The notes beneath the pieces are model-generated. The model ran no database searches. It was not told where the DNA came from and worked only from the letters and a program-made list of their open reading frames with translations. Made by a program: the position numbers and the translations under genes. 22,468 nt of DNA from Verrucomicrobiota bacterium (GTDB lineage Bacteria; Verrucomicrobiota; Verrucomicrobiia; Limisphaerales; UBA8199), in NCBI GenBank assembly GCA_026397855.1, contig JAPLUA010000188.1, positions 1 to 22,468 on the forward strand, written 5' to 3'. Within the stretch, counting starts at the first letter, position 1; each line of letters opens with the position of its first letter. Of this stretch, positions 15,201 through 22,209 are shown one piece after another.

Positions 15201-15532
15201 ACAAGCGCGCCGCCGGGAAGGCTTACGACATCGCCACCGACAAGGATCTGTCGCGCCAGATCACGGCGGTGCAGGAGCGCCGCTGCGGGGCCTGCCATAA
15301 AGCGGCGGAGGTTTCGCGCCTGGATTGGATTGACCTGGGGCAACCCGATCGCACCCTGTTCCTCCGCGCCCCGCTGAGCAAAGCGGCCGGCGGCACCCAG
15401 ACCTGCAAGAGCGTCGTTTACCAGGATACCAGCGACGCCGACTATCGCGTGTTGCGGGACCTGGTTACGGCCGCCGCCCGGAAAGCCTGGTCATCCCCCC
15501 GCCGCGATCTGCAAGCCTTCAGCGGCAAGTAA
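12281..15532 (+). CDS. Secreted discoidin-HzsA-like protein with three c-type heme motifs
   Basis: This 1083-residue protein starts with a signal-peptide-like stretch (about 8-30). Residues about 67-201 form a discoidin (F5/8 type C, carbohydrate-binding) domain: WWQVDLGEVVPLRRIVVFNR, then VEIYG. RNLALHRPANQSS (from about 206) looks like the start of a second, truncated one. The centre (about 300-760) has propeller-type stretches such as PTYTPGGDIVFVSERC. The last third has the block GDVPVERDGSAHFEVPAD...FISFQPGEKRACAGCH that I recognise from HzsA-related proteins of Planctomycetes and Verrucomicrobia, named after the hydrazine synthase alpha subunit. Heme-binding CxxCH motifs are CAGCH (808-812), CVQCH (859-863) and CGACH (1002-1006). 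It is probably periplasmic or outer surface. Hydrazine synthesis should not be inferred; no other hzs or anammox gene is present. The actual substrate is unknown. The next gene follows after 13 bp. Confidence 0.8.
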   Translation: MVPAFHSRRIAAVVLTSLLAFIRPGLSPAGLAPVPTTSHPRDTTLPGQSLRRQVEDDWLRQAKAIEEGAVGAVSTETDARGGCDGVKNGKYAFHTAQEPNPWWQVDLGEVVPLRRIVVFNRLDYAPGLHNADNLRVLTSDDGQHWTLRHEIRGQHFGGISGARPLEVLFKDDQVRGRFVRLQIPSDAPIFLHLDEVEIYGVAAPGRNLALHRPANQSSISQWSTAKRLATPIEKRQYPTAAWIERGRKLAVDLRGAGTEVTPWLGKLDAAAQLLRTLPQDATEEPRRALYLQTRWIVRGLVFANPALDFDQLLFVKRFTQETYPDVCLNHMPWVSRPGGDLCILSPPVGQGLAAALASPGESSLRVRGLLNRALGPGHVHGMDLWWDGSRVVFGYARTPGDEPPEGWKDRARSYGFRRTVEPIHLFEIGIDGRNLRQLTSGEWSDLDPTYTPGGDIVFVSERCGTSLQCNEYDKDETSCNLYVMKPDGSGIRRLSVNKDGDYLPHTLDDGTVGYLRWEYHERSWAFIQSLWTIRPDGTGADALFKQHFVNPWAIEDVRSIPGSRKLVCVAAGHHTLAVGPLVVVDPSLGINEPKGISIVTPDVKPTEGGMDGVPVPEGGTQDAGGLYSTPWALSEKCFLASYTYSNKETDAKGYGLYVVDVFGNKDLVHRDPEISCFMPTPLRPRPRPPIFPDLVDLAKDRATCVISDASFGSEELAGRIRYVRIAEPIGWPYDNQLGGQRYGEKGPHLVNWTPIRILGDVPVERDGSAHFEVPADTAVYFQLLDENRMELRRMRSFISFQPGEKRACAGCHETRAVAPRRGSPPLAASRPPQKLILPPWGDRPVSFLRDIQPILDRHCVQCHGGLKPAGGLDFCGGLTDWSRESEQWWGLVPGYGFNRAFETITRARLVAAAEPNVQDASITPPLAYGAHQSKLLKAIDGATHRERVQLNPDERLCLTMWMDANAPYHDRFVNKRAAGKAYDIATDKDLSRQITAVQERRCGACHKAAEVSRLDWIDLGQPDRTLFLRAPLSKAAGGTQTCKSVVYQDTSDADYRVLRDLVTAAARKAWSSPRRDLQAFSGK

Positions 15533-15545
15533 GCGGAATCGGAGC

Positions 15546-17864
15546 ATGAGAGTGCATACTGCCATCCTGGCTGCGCTGCTGGCTTTGGCCGGCTTTGGCG
15601 CCGGGATGATGCTCGGCCGCTGGATGGTTTTGCGCCAGGCGGCAGCGGCAAATGCGCCGCTGGCTGCTCCCGAGCTCGGAACGAAAGGCGGCAGGCTGCC
15701 ACTGATCCAGGCGCGGAAGCCGGCGGGTGATGCCGGCAAGACGACAGGCCAGCGCGAGCCGGCGACGATCGCTGAGATGGAAGAGGCGCTCAGGAAAGCC
15801 ATGCGCGGCGGTAGCCGGGCCAGCAAGGAGCTCAGCGATCTGATCCGCTCGATGAACCCGGCGGACATTCCACAACTGCTCTCCTTCGCCGAGAAGCTGC
15901 CTTCCGCCAACTACAAATCCGAGCTGCGCTCCATGCTCCTGGCTCGCTGGGCTGAGACCGATGCAGCGGCGGCGATGGCCTATGCCGACAAGGTTGCCGG
16001 TCACCAGCATCGGCTGCAGGCCATCCTCGCGGTTCTGCGGAGCTGGGCGGACAGCGACGCGGAATCCGCCACAGCCTGGGCGCAACGGCTGCCGCCCGGC
16101 CAGCTCCGCCGGCAGGCCATCAGCGCCGTCAGTTATGGCCTGGCGCAGAAGAATCCGCAGGCAGCTTTCGCCCTGATGGAAAGCGCGGGGCTGGCCGAGC
16201 ACCGCTGGGGCATGACGCACCAGGTGTTCAGCGCCTGGGCAGCCAGCGACCCGGCGGGCGCGGCCGCGAAGGCCGCGCAGCTTGCCTCCGGGCAGCAACG
16301 GCAGCAGGCCTTTCAAGTGATCGGCTCCCAATGGGCGGAACAAGACCCGCAAGCGGCGCTCGCGTGGGCGAGGGCTTTGCCGGCGGGCCGTGAACAGGCC
16401 AGCGCGCTCAGTAGCGTCATTTCCCAGTGGGCCGCCGCGGATCCGAAAGCCGCTGCCGCCACCGCGGTGTCGCTGCCAGCCGGCCAGCCGCGCAACAATG
16501 CCCTCGCGGCGGTGGCCTCCCAGTGGGCCGGGACCGACCTGCCGGGGGTGGTCGCCTGGATGCAACAGTTGCCGGAAGGCCAAACTCAGCAAAACGCGGT
16601 CAACAGCCTCGCCTGGCAATGGGCTCAGACCGACCCGAAAGGCGCGATGGCCTATGCGCAGACGATGTCGGCAGGTGCGTCGCGCGACTCGTTGCTGAGC
16701 AGCATTGGCAACCAGATGGCGGAGCAGGGTCCGCAAGCCGCGCTGACCTGGGTGCAGACTCTGCCGGCCGGCCAGATTCGCAACCAGATCATGGGGAGTG
16801 TCGTCACGCAGCTCGCCTGGAGTGATCCGCAGGCGGCTGCCGCCTTCGCTGACAACCTCCCGGCCGGCCAGGCCAGAAGCCAGGCCATTCGGGAAGTCGT
16901 GAGCGGCTGGGCGCAGGCAGATGTCGGGGCCGCGGCCAGGTGGGTCGATGCCCTGCCCGACGGCTCATCCAAGCGCGAGGCCCAGCTCCAGCTTGCCGGA
17001 CAGATGGTGGAAAGCGATCCGCAGGCGGCCGCCGACTATGCGCTCGCGATGCCCGCGGGGCAGACGCGCAATGATTTCATCAACCGCCTCGCCTCGGCCT
17101 GGGCCGGCAACGACCTGGCCAGCGCGATCGCCTGGGTGCAGAAGCTTCCGGAAGGATCTGCGAGGCAAAACGCTTACAGCAGCCTGAGCGCCCCCTGGGC
17201 CGAGGCCGACCCGCAAGGGGCGGCGGCTGCGGCGCAAAACCTGCCTGCAGGAGAGGCGCAGAACGCGCTGATGGACCGGGCCGCCAACCGCTGGGCGATG
17301 GAGAACCCCAAAGCCGCTGCCGCGTGGGCAAGCCAGCTTCCTGAAGGCGAAGCCCGCAACCGCGCCTGGAGCGGAATTGCGGCCGGCTGGGCGCAGACCG
17401 AACCCAAGGATGCCGCCGCCTTTGTCTCCACGCTGCCGGCCGGCGACGTCCAGAATCGTGCTGCCGAGGCAGTGGTGGGGACATGGGCACGGTCCGATGC
17501 GACGGCCGCCGCTGCCTGGGTTTCTGGCTTTCCCGAAGGTGCCCTGCGGGGGCGAGCCGTTGAGCAAGTCGTTTCCTCCTGGGCGGGCGAAGACCCGGCA
17601 GCGGCGGGCCAATGGATCCAGACGCTCCCGGCCGGCGCCTCGCGTGAGTCTGCAATCGGCGCCTACATCAGCCAGGTCAGCGGCTCCGCACCTGAACTGG
17701 CCGTTCCCTGGGTGGAGGCGATTGCCGACGAAGCGAACCGCTTCAACCAGATTGAAAGCGTCGCCCGCCAATGGCTGGAATCCGACCGCACGGCGGCGCT
17801 GGCCTGGCTGGCCCGGGTCAATCTTCCGGAAGACCGCAAGAAGGGGCTGCTGAACCGGCCGTGA
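15546..17864 (+). CDS. Membrane-anchored protein of twenty 32-residue repeats
   Basis: I recognise no named family. The 772-residue product has one N-terminal membrane segment (about 5-27, AILAALLALAGFGAGMM), a Pro/Ala/Gly-rich linker, a short helical region (about 75-134), and then from residue 135 to the end nineteen exact 32-residue units and a final 30-residue one, with no indel. The consensus is W-A-x-x-D-P-x-A-A-A-A-W-A-x-x-L-P-x-G-x-x-R-x-x-A-(6 residues)-x-x-x: two predicted helices joined by LPxG, pointing to an alpha-solenoid akin to TPR or HEAT but with a different period. With no charged active-site pattern, a scaffold or binding role in the periplasm is the likeliest inference. 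ATG 15546 has CGGAG four bases upstream, and the gene begins 13 bp after the HzsA-like gene, so the two are probably co-transcribed. Confidence 0.85.
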   Translation: MRVHTAILAALLALAGFGAGMMLGRWMVLRQAAAANAPLAAPELGTKGGRLPLIQARKPAGDAGKTTGQREPATIAEMEEALRKAMRGGSRASKELSDLIRSMNPADIPQLLSFAEKLPSANYKSELRSMLLARWAETDAAAAMAYADKVAGHQHRLQAILAVLRSWADSDAESATAWAQRLPPGQLRRQAISAVSYGLAQKNPQAAFALMESAGLAEHRWGMTHQVFSAWAASDPAGAAAKAAQLASGQQRQQAFQVIGSQWAEQDPQAALAWARALPAGREQASALSSVISQWAAADPKAAAATAVSLPAGQPRNNALAAVASQWAGTDLPGVVAWMQQLPEGQTQQNAVNSLAWQWAQTDPKGAMAYAQTMSAGASRDSLLSSIGNQMAEQGPQAALTWVQTLPAGQIRNQIMGSVVTQLAWSDPQAAAAFADNLPAGQARSQAIREVVSGWAQADVGAAARWVDALPDGSSKREAQLQLAGQMVESDPQAAADYALAMPAGQTRNDFINRLASAWAGNDLASAIAWVQKLPEGSARQNAYSSLSAPWAEADPQGAAAAAQNLPAGEAQNALMDRAANRWAMENPKAAAAWASQLPEGEARNRAWSGIAAGWAQTEPKDAAAFVSTLPAGDVQNRAAEAVVGTWARSDATAAAAWVSGFPEGALRGRAVEQVVSSWAGEDPAAAGQWIQTLPAGASRESAIGAYISQVSGSAPELAVPWVEAIADEANRFNQIESVARQWLESDRTAALAWLARVNLPEDRKKGLLNRP
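15948..17861 (+). repeat. 96-bp in-frame coding repeat array (20 units)
   Basis: The repeats encode the 32-residue units of the protein above. Units begin every 96 bases, usually with TGG (Trp), from 15948 onward. DNA identity between units is modest while the protein pattern is strict, so the array is old or under selection at protein level rather than a recent DNA expansion. Trp at unit position one is replaced in units 3, 9, 10, 12 and 19 (Leu, Met, Leu, Met, Val). Confidence 0.85.
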
Positions 17865-17939
17865 CGGGGTGCGGGACGGAATGGTTCCAACGGCCGGGCT
17901 ATTGCCGCACAACGGCTTGCGATGTTCTGCAGGCCGGCA

Positions 17940-19316
17940 TTACTGGCCCGGTGCCATTTGGACGCCGAAGCTGGTCTGCATGAATGTCTGCATCTGGGAG
18001 ACGCTGTTTTGCGTAGAATCCATGTAGCCGGCAGCAATGCCGCTGGCGAAGGCGGACGACGCGGAGGTGCCCACGACGAAGTAGTTGGCGCCGTCATAGC
18101 AGACGATGCTGGTGCCGGGGGTGCCGAGCGAGACGAAGTTGCCGCGATTCGCATAGCTGGCGACTTTCCCCTGGTCAATCGCCGTCACGGCCGTCACTTC
18201 CGGGTAGGCCGCCGGGTAGAAGGGCGTGGTAACCGGCTCATTGCCTGCGGCGGCGAAGACGGGGATATTCTGCTTCTTCGCATCCTGAAGGACGGTGTGC
18301 AGAATCGGGCTGTCGCCCTGGCTGCCCAGGCTCATGTTGATAATGCGCGCCCCGCCGTTCACGGCCTGCACGACGCCGTTGGCGACATCGAAGGTGCTCG
18401 TGCTCGCGTTGGGGCCATAGACATCAACGGGGAGGATTTGCACGGCCGTGCTGCCCTTGGTCATTGACTGGACGCTGCGCAGGAGGGTCTCGGCCATGGC
18501 GGTGCCGTGCGACGGAACACCCGGCTCCAGTTGCGCCGTGCCGGCCACGGAAATGGGCTTGAGCAGGAACTTGTTGAGGTCGCCGCAAAGCGGCTGCATG
18601 GCCGTGTCCACCACGCCGACAATGACGCGCCCGTCGGCGGGCGGCGGCTTAAGCTCCAGGTTCAGAGACGCTGCGTTGACCGGGCCAGAGACGCGCGGAT
18701 CGGCGGGTCGGTCGAGCGCGAAGTTGCTTTCGACGGAAGTGACATCGGAGTTGGAGCTGAGTTGGGTGCGCGCGGCCTCCGCAGCGGCGGCGTCCTCGAA
18801 CTGGAGGCGGTAGGCGTTGAGGCTGTCAATGCGGCCAATGACCTTCGCGCCGAGCAGCTTTGCTATCTCGTCAATCTTCGCCCCGGGCTTGAGCCGGACG
18901 ATGAGTTCGTTGGGGATGATCCTGGCTTTGCCTGCGTCGGCGGGCACGGCGGGCCGGACGAATTGAGTCGCGTTCTTCATCGTGGTCCGGAAGACATAGA
19001 GGTTGGGGTTGGCGTTGGTGCCGGGCACGAGGGCGAAATTCACGTCGCCGAGCAGCATGTGCAGCGCATCGCCGGGGGGGAGGTCCTGGAACTTGGCGGA
19101 AACCTTGTGGGAGAGGCCGGGCTCGACGTAGATGTGCCAACCGGTGGTCGCGGCGACCTGCCCGAGGAGCTGATAAACGTCGCCGGACTTGATGTCGGCG
19201 CTGACACGGTTGGTCTGCCACCGCAAGGTGTCGGAGGCCAACATGCGTGTGGCGGCCAGCGCAAGGGCGAGCCAGACTGTGGCGAGGCCCGCGCGGCGCC
19301 GGATTAAGGTGTTCAT
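17940..19316 (-). CDS. Exported subtilisin-family (S8) protease with N-terminal STN-like domain
   Basis: The 458-residue protein has a signal peptide (about 1-28). Next comes a region (about 30-98, VSADIKSGDVYQLLGQVAATTGWHIYVEPGL, quoted in part) that resembles the short secretin/TonB N-terminal (STN) domain. A fervidolysin/I9-like prodomain follows (about 136-200, ELIVRLKPGAKIDEIAKLLG). The catalytic domain has Asp237 in GVVDT, His270 in SHGTAMAE, oxyanion Asn359 in AAAGN and Ser418 in GTSAS, a complete triad. ATG 19316 is preceded by AAGAGAAG; an upstream extension is rejected. The combination of an STN-type domain with a subtilase is uncommon as far as I know. It is probably periplasmic or secreted. 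The stop codon converges with the repeat-protein gene 75 bp away; it diverges from the kdsD-like gene. Confidence 0.88.
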   Translation of the reverse strand: MNTLIRRRAGLATVWLALALAATRMLASDTLRWQTNRVSADIKSGDVYQLLGQVAATTGWHIYVEPGLSHKVSAKFQDLPPGDALHMLLGDVNFALVPGTNANPNLYVFRTTMKNATQFVRPAVPADAGKARIIPNELIVRLKPGAKIDEIAKLLGAKVIGRIDSLNAYRLQFEDAAAAEAARTQLSSNSDVTSVESNFALDRPADPRVSGPVNAASLNLELKPPPADGRVIVGVVDTAMQPLCGDLNKFLLKPISVAGTAQLEPGVPSHGTAMAETLLRSVQSMTKGSTAVQILPVDVYGPNASTSTFDVANGVVQAVNGGARIINMSLGSQGDSPILHTVLQDAKKQNIPVFAAAGNEPVTTPFYPAAYPEVTAVTAIDQGKVASYANRGNFVSLGTPGTSIVCYDGANYFVVGTSASSAFASGIAAGYMDSTQNSVSQMQTFMQTSFGVQMAPGQ

Positions 19317-19413
19317 ACTTCTCTTATTCAGACTGCGTTTGCCGAATAGCCATTCAATATTCGCCATTTCGCTCCCCGGGGCCAGCCGAAATGAGAATTC
19401 ATTCCTGGTTGAA

Positions 19414-20415
19414 ATGGGCAGCCATTCCAAGCATCCTCGGCGCGTGAGTCACTTGGACCGAGCCCGTAAAGTGTTTGATATCGAGATCGCCGCCCTCAAA
19501 GCGGCGCGCGCCCAACTTGACGGGGCATTTGACCGGGCAGTTGATCTGGTTGTCGAAACGCTGCGACAGCGCGGCAAGATCGTCGTGGTCGGCATCGGCA
19601 AGTCGGGACACGTGGGCCAAAAGATTTCCGCCACCCTGACCAGCACCGGGTCCACGAGCGTGGTCCTGAACAGTGTGGACGCGCTGCACGGCGATCTGGG
19701 CATCGTGAATGACGGCGACCTGGTCCTGGCGCTGAGCTACTCGGGCGAATCCGACGAGCTGTTGAACCTGCTGCCGGCGCTCAAGCGGTTCCAGGTGAAG
19801 ATCATTGCGATCACGGGCGCCGCAAAGTCGTCGCTGGCGCACCACAGCGACATCGTGCTCAAGGTCCGGGTGCCACGGGAGGCCTGCCCTTTTAACCTGG
19901 TGCCCACGGCCAGCACAACCGCGATGCTGGCAATGGGCGACGCGCTGGCGATGGCCATATTGCAGGCGCGCGGCTTCAAACAGGTGGACTTCGCAAAGTT
20001 CCATCCCTCGGGCGCCATTGGCCGCGCGATGCTCCTTCGGGTCGCCAATATCATGCGGAGCGGCCCGCGCAATGCCGTCGCGGCCCAAAACCTGACCGTT
20101 AAGGAGGCCCTGCTGGTCATGACGGAGGCCAAATCCGGCAGCCTGAGCGTCGTCAACGGGCGCGGCAAGCTCGTGGGGGTGTTCACCGACGGCGATTTCC
20201 GCCGTCGCATCGCCGAGGATGAAGACCTGCTGGCCAAGCCGCTCGAGCGGGTCATGACGCGGAAGCCGATCTGTATCCGCGAGGACGCGCTGGCGGTGGA
20301 GGCGCTGAAAGTGTTTGACGCGCACAACATTGACGACCTGATTGTGGTGAATGCGAAGCAGGAGCCGGTCGGCCTGGTGGACTCGCAGGATCTGCCGAAG
20401 CTGAAACTGATGTAG
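19414..20415 (+). CDS. kdsD: Arabinose-5-phosphate isomerase (KpsF/GutQ family)
   Basis: The 333-residue enzyme interconverts ribulose-5-phosphate and arabinose-5-phosphate, the entry step to KDO, the inner-core sugar of LPS. An N-terminal SIS (sugar isomerase) domain carries GIGKSGHVGQK (60-70), HGDLG (92-96), SYSGESDE (108-115) and FHPSGAIGR (196-204). Two CBS domains follow (about 210-265 and 275-333, with VGVFTDGDFRRR). Length and order match KdsD/GutQ. The start is uncertain: ATG 19414 or the in-frame GTG at 19444, which would begin VSHLDRARKV and look more like other family N-termini. Assigning KdsD rather than GutQ or KpsF rests on lpxD in the same region; in a genome with one copy it would serve KDO. 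A weak hairpin follows at 20414-20436. Confidence 0.88.
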   Translation: MGSHSKHPRRVSHLDRARKVFDIEIAALKAARAQLDGAFDRAVDLVVETLRQRGKIVVVGIGKSGHVGQKISATLTSTGSTSVVLNSVDALHGDLGIVNDGDLVLALSYSGESDELLNLLPALKRFQVKIIAITGAAKSSLAHHSDIVLKVRVPREACPFNLVPTASTTAMLAMGDALAMAILQARGFKQVDFAKFHPSGAIGRAMLLRVANIMRSGPRNAVAAQNLTVKEALLVMTEAKSGSLSVVNGRGKLVGVFTDGDFRRRIAEDEDLLAKPLERVMTRKPICIREDALAVEALKVFDAHNIDDLIVVNAKQEPVGLVDSQDLPKLKLM

Positions 20416-20438
20416 GCCGGGCGTCCTGCACGGCCTTT
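20414..20438 (+). terminator. Weak hairpin after the kdsD-like gene
   Basis: AGGCCG (20414-20419) pairs with CGGCCT (20431-20436), and the T run that begins inside the stem ends at 20438. The stem is short and the loop 11 bases, so termination would be inefficient; the next gene starts 51 bp after the stop. Confidence 0.3.
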
Positions 20439-20466
20439 GCTTTGAACGGAATGGAATGTTTCATTT

Positions 20467-21240
20467 ATGAGAAATGCGACCCTGAACCTGGCTGCGGCCG
20501 CCTTGCTGGCGCTGACCGGCACGACGATTGCCCAAACCCCCGCCGCTCCGGCTCCCGCGCCCATGCAAACGGCTGAGGAGTTCCAATTTCAGAAGCAGCT
20601 CAGCGCCAAGGTCAACTACCTGCTGTTTCTGCCCAGGGGCTACGATGCCAAAGCCGACCGGCGCTGGCCGCTAATCCTCTTCCTGCACGGCGCGGGCGAG
20701 CGCGGCATGGACGTGTGGAAAGTCGCCACCCATGGGCCGCCAAAGAATGCCAACCTGAACCCGGACTTTCCCTTCATCGTTGTGTCGCCCCAGTGCCCGG
20801 AGCAGCAGATTTGGTCCAAGGACGTGCTGCTGGCGCTGCTCGACGAGATCAGCGCGAAGCACGCGGTGGACGGGCGCCGGATCTACCTCACGGGGCTGAG
20901 CATGGGTGGCTACGGCACCTGGGATCTGGGCCTGACTTACCCCGAGAAGTTCGCCGCCATTGTTCCCATTTGCGGCGGCGGGCAGATGATCTCGGTGCTT
21001 CTTTCCGGCCGTGACAAGGGGGCAGCTCTGAAATCCCTTGGGATATGGGCCTTTCATGGCGGCAAAGACCCGGTGGTCCCACTCAACGAGTCGCAGCGGA
21101 TGGTGGACGCCTTGAAAAAGGTGGGCGTGCCCGACGTGAAACTCACCATTTACCCGGAGGCCGGGCATGACTCCTGGACGGAGGCCTACAAGAATCCGGA
21201 ACTCTACGACTGGCTGCTGAAGCACGAACGGCAGAAGTGA
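20467..21240 (+). CDS. Exported alpha/beta hydrolase (esterase/prolyl-oligopeptidase-like)
   Basis: The 257-residue protein has an N-terminal hydrophobic signal (about 6-22, ending IAQ) and an Ala/Pro-rich stretch after it. The hydrolase fold begins at about residue 50 (YLLFLPRGYD) with the oxyanion region FLHGAGERG (72-80). The nucleophile elbow is GLSMGG (143-148, Ser145), and the acid and base are Asp201 in GGKDPVV and His234 in EAGHDSW, a complete triad. The short lipase/esterase-like design and export fit small secreted carboxyl-esterases (for example acetyl or feruloyl esterases acting on plant polysaccharides) or dipeptidyl-peptidase-like enzymes; the substrate cannot be decided. It overlaps nothing and converges with trpS across three bases. 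Confidence 0.87.
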   Translation: MRNATLNLAAAALLALTGTTIAQTPAAPAPAPMQTAEEFQFQKQLSAKVNYLLFLPRGYDAKADRRWPLILFLHGAGERGMDVWKVATHGPPKNANLNPDFPFIVVSPQCPEQQIWSKDVLLALLDEISAKHAVDGRRIYLTGLSMGGYGTWDLGLTYPEKFAAIVPICGGGQMISVLLSGRDKGAALKSLGIWAFHGGKDPVVPLNESQRMVDALKKVGVPDVKLTIYPEAGHDSWTEAYKNPELYDWLLKHERQK

Positions 21241-21243
21241 TGC

Positions 21244-22209
21244 CTAATCGAGCCCGCTGGCGACTTTCGCCCGCTGGAGAACCTTCTGTGCGACGACGCG
21301 CCCCTTGGCCGCGCCGTCGGCCAGGACCTGGTTGACATAATCCAGGTTGGCCGCCAGTTCAGCGCGCTTGGTGCGCGCGGCAGTGAAATGGTTCCAGTAG
21401 TGCTCGAAAAGCGCCTTCTTCAGATCTCCATACCCCAGCCCGCCGGCACGCAGCCGGTCCTCATAATCTCTGGCCGCCTCGGGCGGAGCCACGAGCTTCA
21501 GGATTTGAATGGCGATGTTCTGGTCGGCATCGGGCTTTGGTTCCGCGGGCGAGCGGCTGTCCATCTTGATCCCCATCACCTTCTTGCGGAGGGCCTTCTC
21601 GTCGCCGAAGATGTCAATGGTGTTGCCGTAGCTCTTGCTCATCTTCTCGCCGTCCAGCCCCGGCACTTTGGCGGTCTCGGCGCGGATCTGCGGCTCGGGG
21701 ATGACAAAGGTCTCGCCATACTGCTCGTTGAACTTGATGGCAATGTCCCGCGTGACCTCAACGTGCTGCTTCTGGTCCTGCCCGACAGGCACCACGTTCG
21801 AGTCGTAGATCAGGATGTCCGCCGCCATCAGCACCGGGTAGGCGAACAGCCCGAAGTTGAAGGAGATGCCCTTGGCCAGTTTGTCCTTGTAGGAATGGCA
21901 GCGCTCCAGCAGGCCCATGGGGGTCACGGTGCCCAGGATCCAGGTCAGCTCGGTGACTTCCGGCACGTCCGACTGCCGGAAGAAGACGGTCCGCTTCGGG
22001 TCCAGGCCGCACGCGAGGAAATCCAGCGCCACATCCAGCGTATTCCGCCGCCGCTCGGCCGGATCGTAGAGGGAGGTCATGGAGTGGTAATTGGCGATGA
22101 AATAATACGCATCGCCCTTTTCTTGCAGCTCACTGGCGGGCCGCATCATCCCGAAGTAATTGCCGAGATGCAGCGTGCCCGAAGGCTGGATGCCTGATAA
22201 AATTCGCAT
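21244..22209 (-). CDS. trpS: Tryptophanyl-tRNA synthetase
   Basis: The 321-residue class I synthetase charges tRNA(Trp). The HIGH-equivalent is TLHLGN (12-17) after GIQPSG, the ATP site, and the second signature KMSKS is exact (189-193, in GEKMSKSYGN). ADILIYDSNVVPVGQDQKQHVEVTRD (quoted in part, 130-155) is the characteristic tryptophan and tRNA region. Length is typical (about 320-340). ATG 22209 has no visible Shine-Dalgarno: the minus-strand bases before it read AAGCTTCCCCT. A heptamer repeat tract lies about 55-75 bases upstream. It is separate from trpC, which lies 9 kb away on the other strand. Confidence 0.96.
   Translation of the reverse strand: MRILSGIQPSGTLHLGNYFGMMRPASELQEKGDAYYFIANYHSMTSLYDPAERRRNTLDVALDFLACGLDPKRTVFFRQSDVPEVTELTWILGTVTPMGLLERCHSYKDKLAKGISFNFGLFAYPVLMAADILIYDSNVVPVGQDQKQHVEVTRDIAIKFNEQYGETFVIPEPQIRAETAKVPGLDGEKMSKSYGNTIDIFGDEKALRKKVMGIKMDSRSPAEPKPDADQNIAIQILKLVAPPEAARDYEDRLRAGGLGYGDLKKALFEHYWNHFTAARTKRAELAANLDYVNQVLADGAAKGRVVAQKVLQRAKVASGLD

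Noticed and set aside
13283..15343. 686-codon minus-strand frame opposite the HzsA-like gene
   Set aside because: The plus strand carries the signal peptide, discoidin domain and three CxxCH motifs; the minus frame has no domain and shadow-type composition.
12281..15532. Evidence of anammox (hydrazine synthase)
   Set aside because: Only an HzsA-related domain is present, fused to discoidin, with no HzsB/C-like neighbours; such proteins occur widely in heterotrophs.
15519..17912. Long minus-strand frames opposite the repeat protein
   Set aside because: The 96-bp coding period produces parallel open frames on the opposite strand. Only the plus frame has the membrane segment, Shine-Dalgarno and coherent helical repeat.
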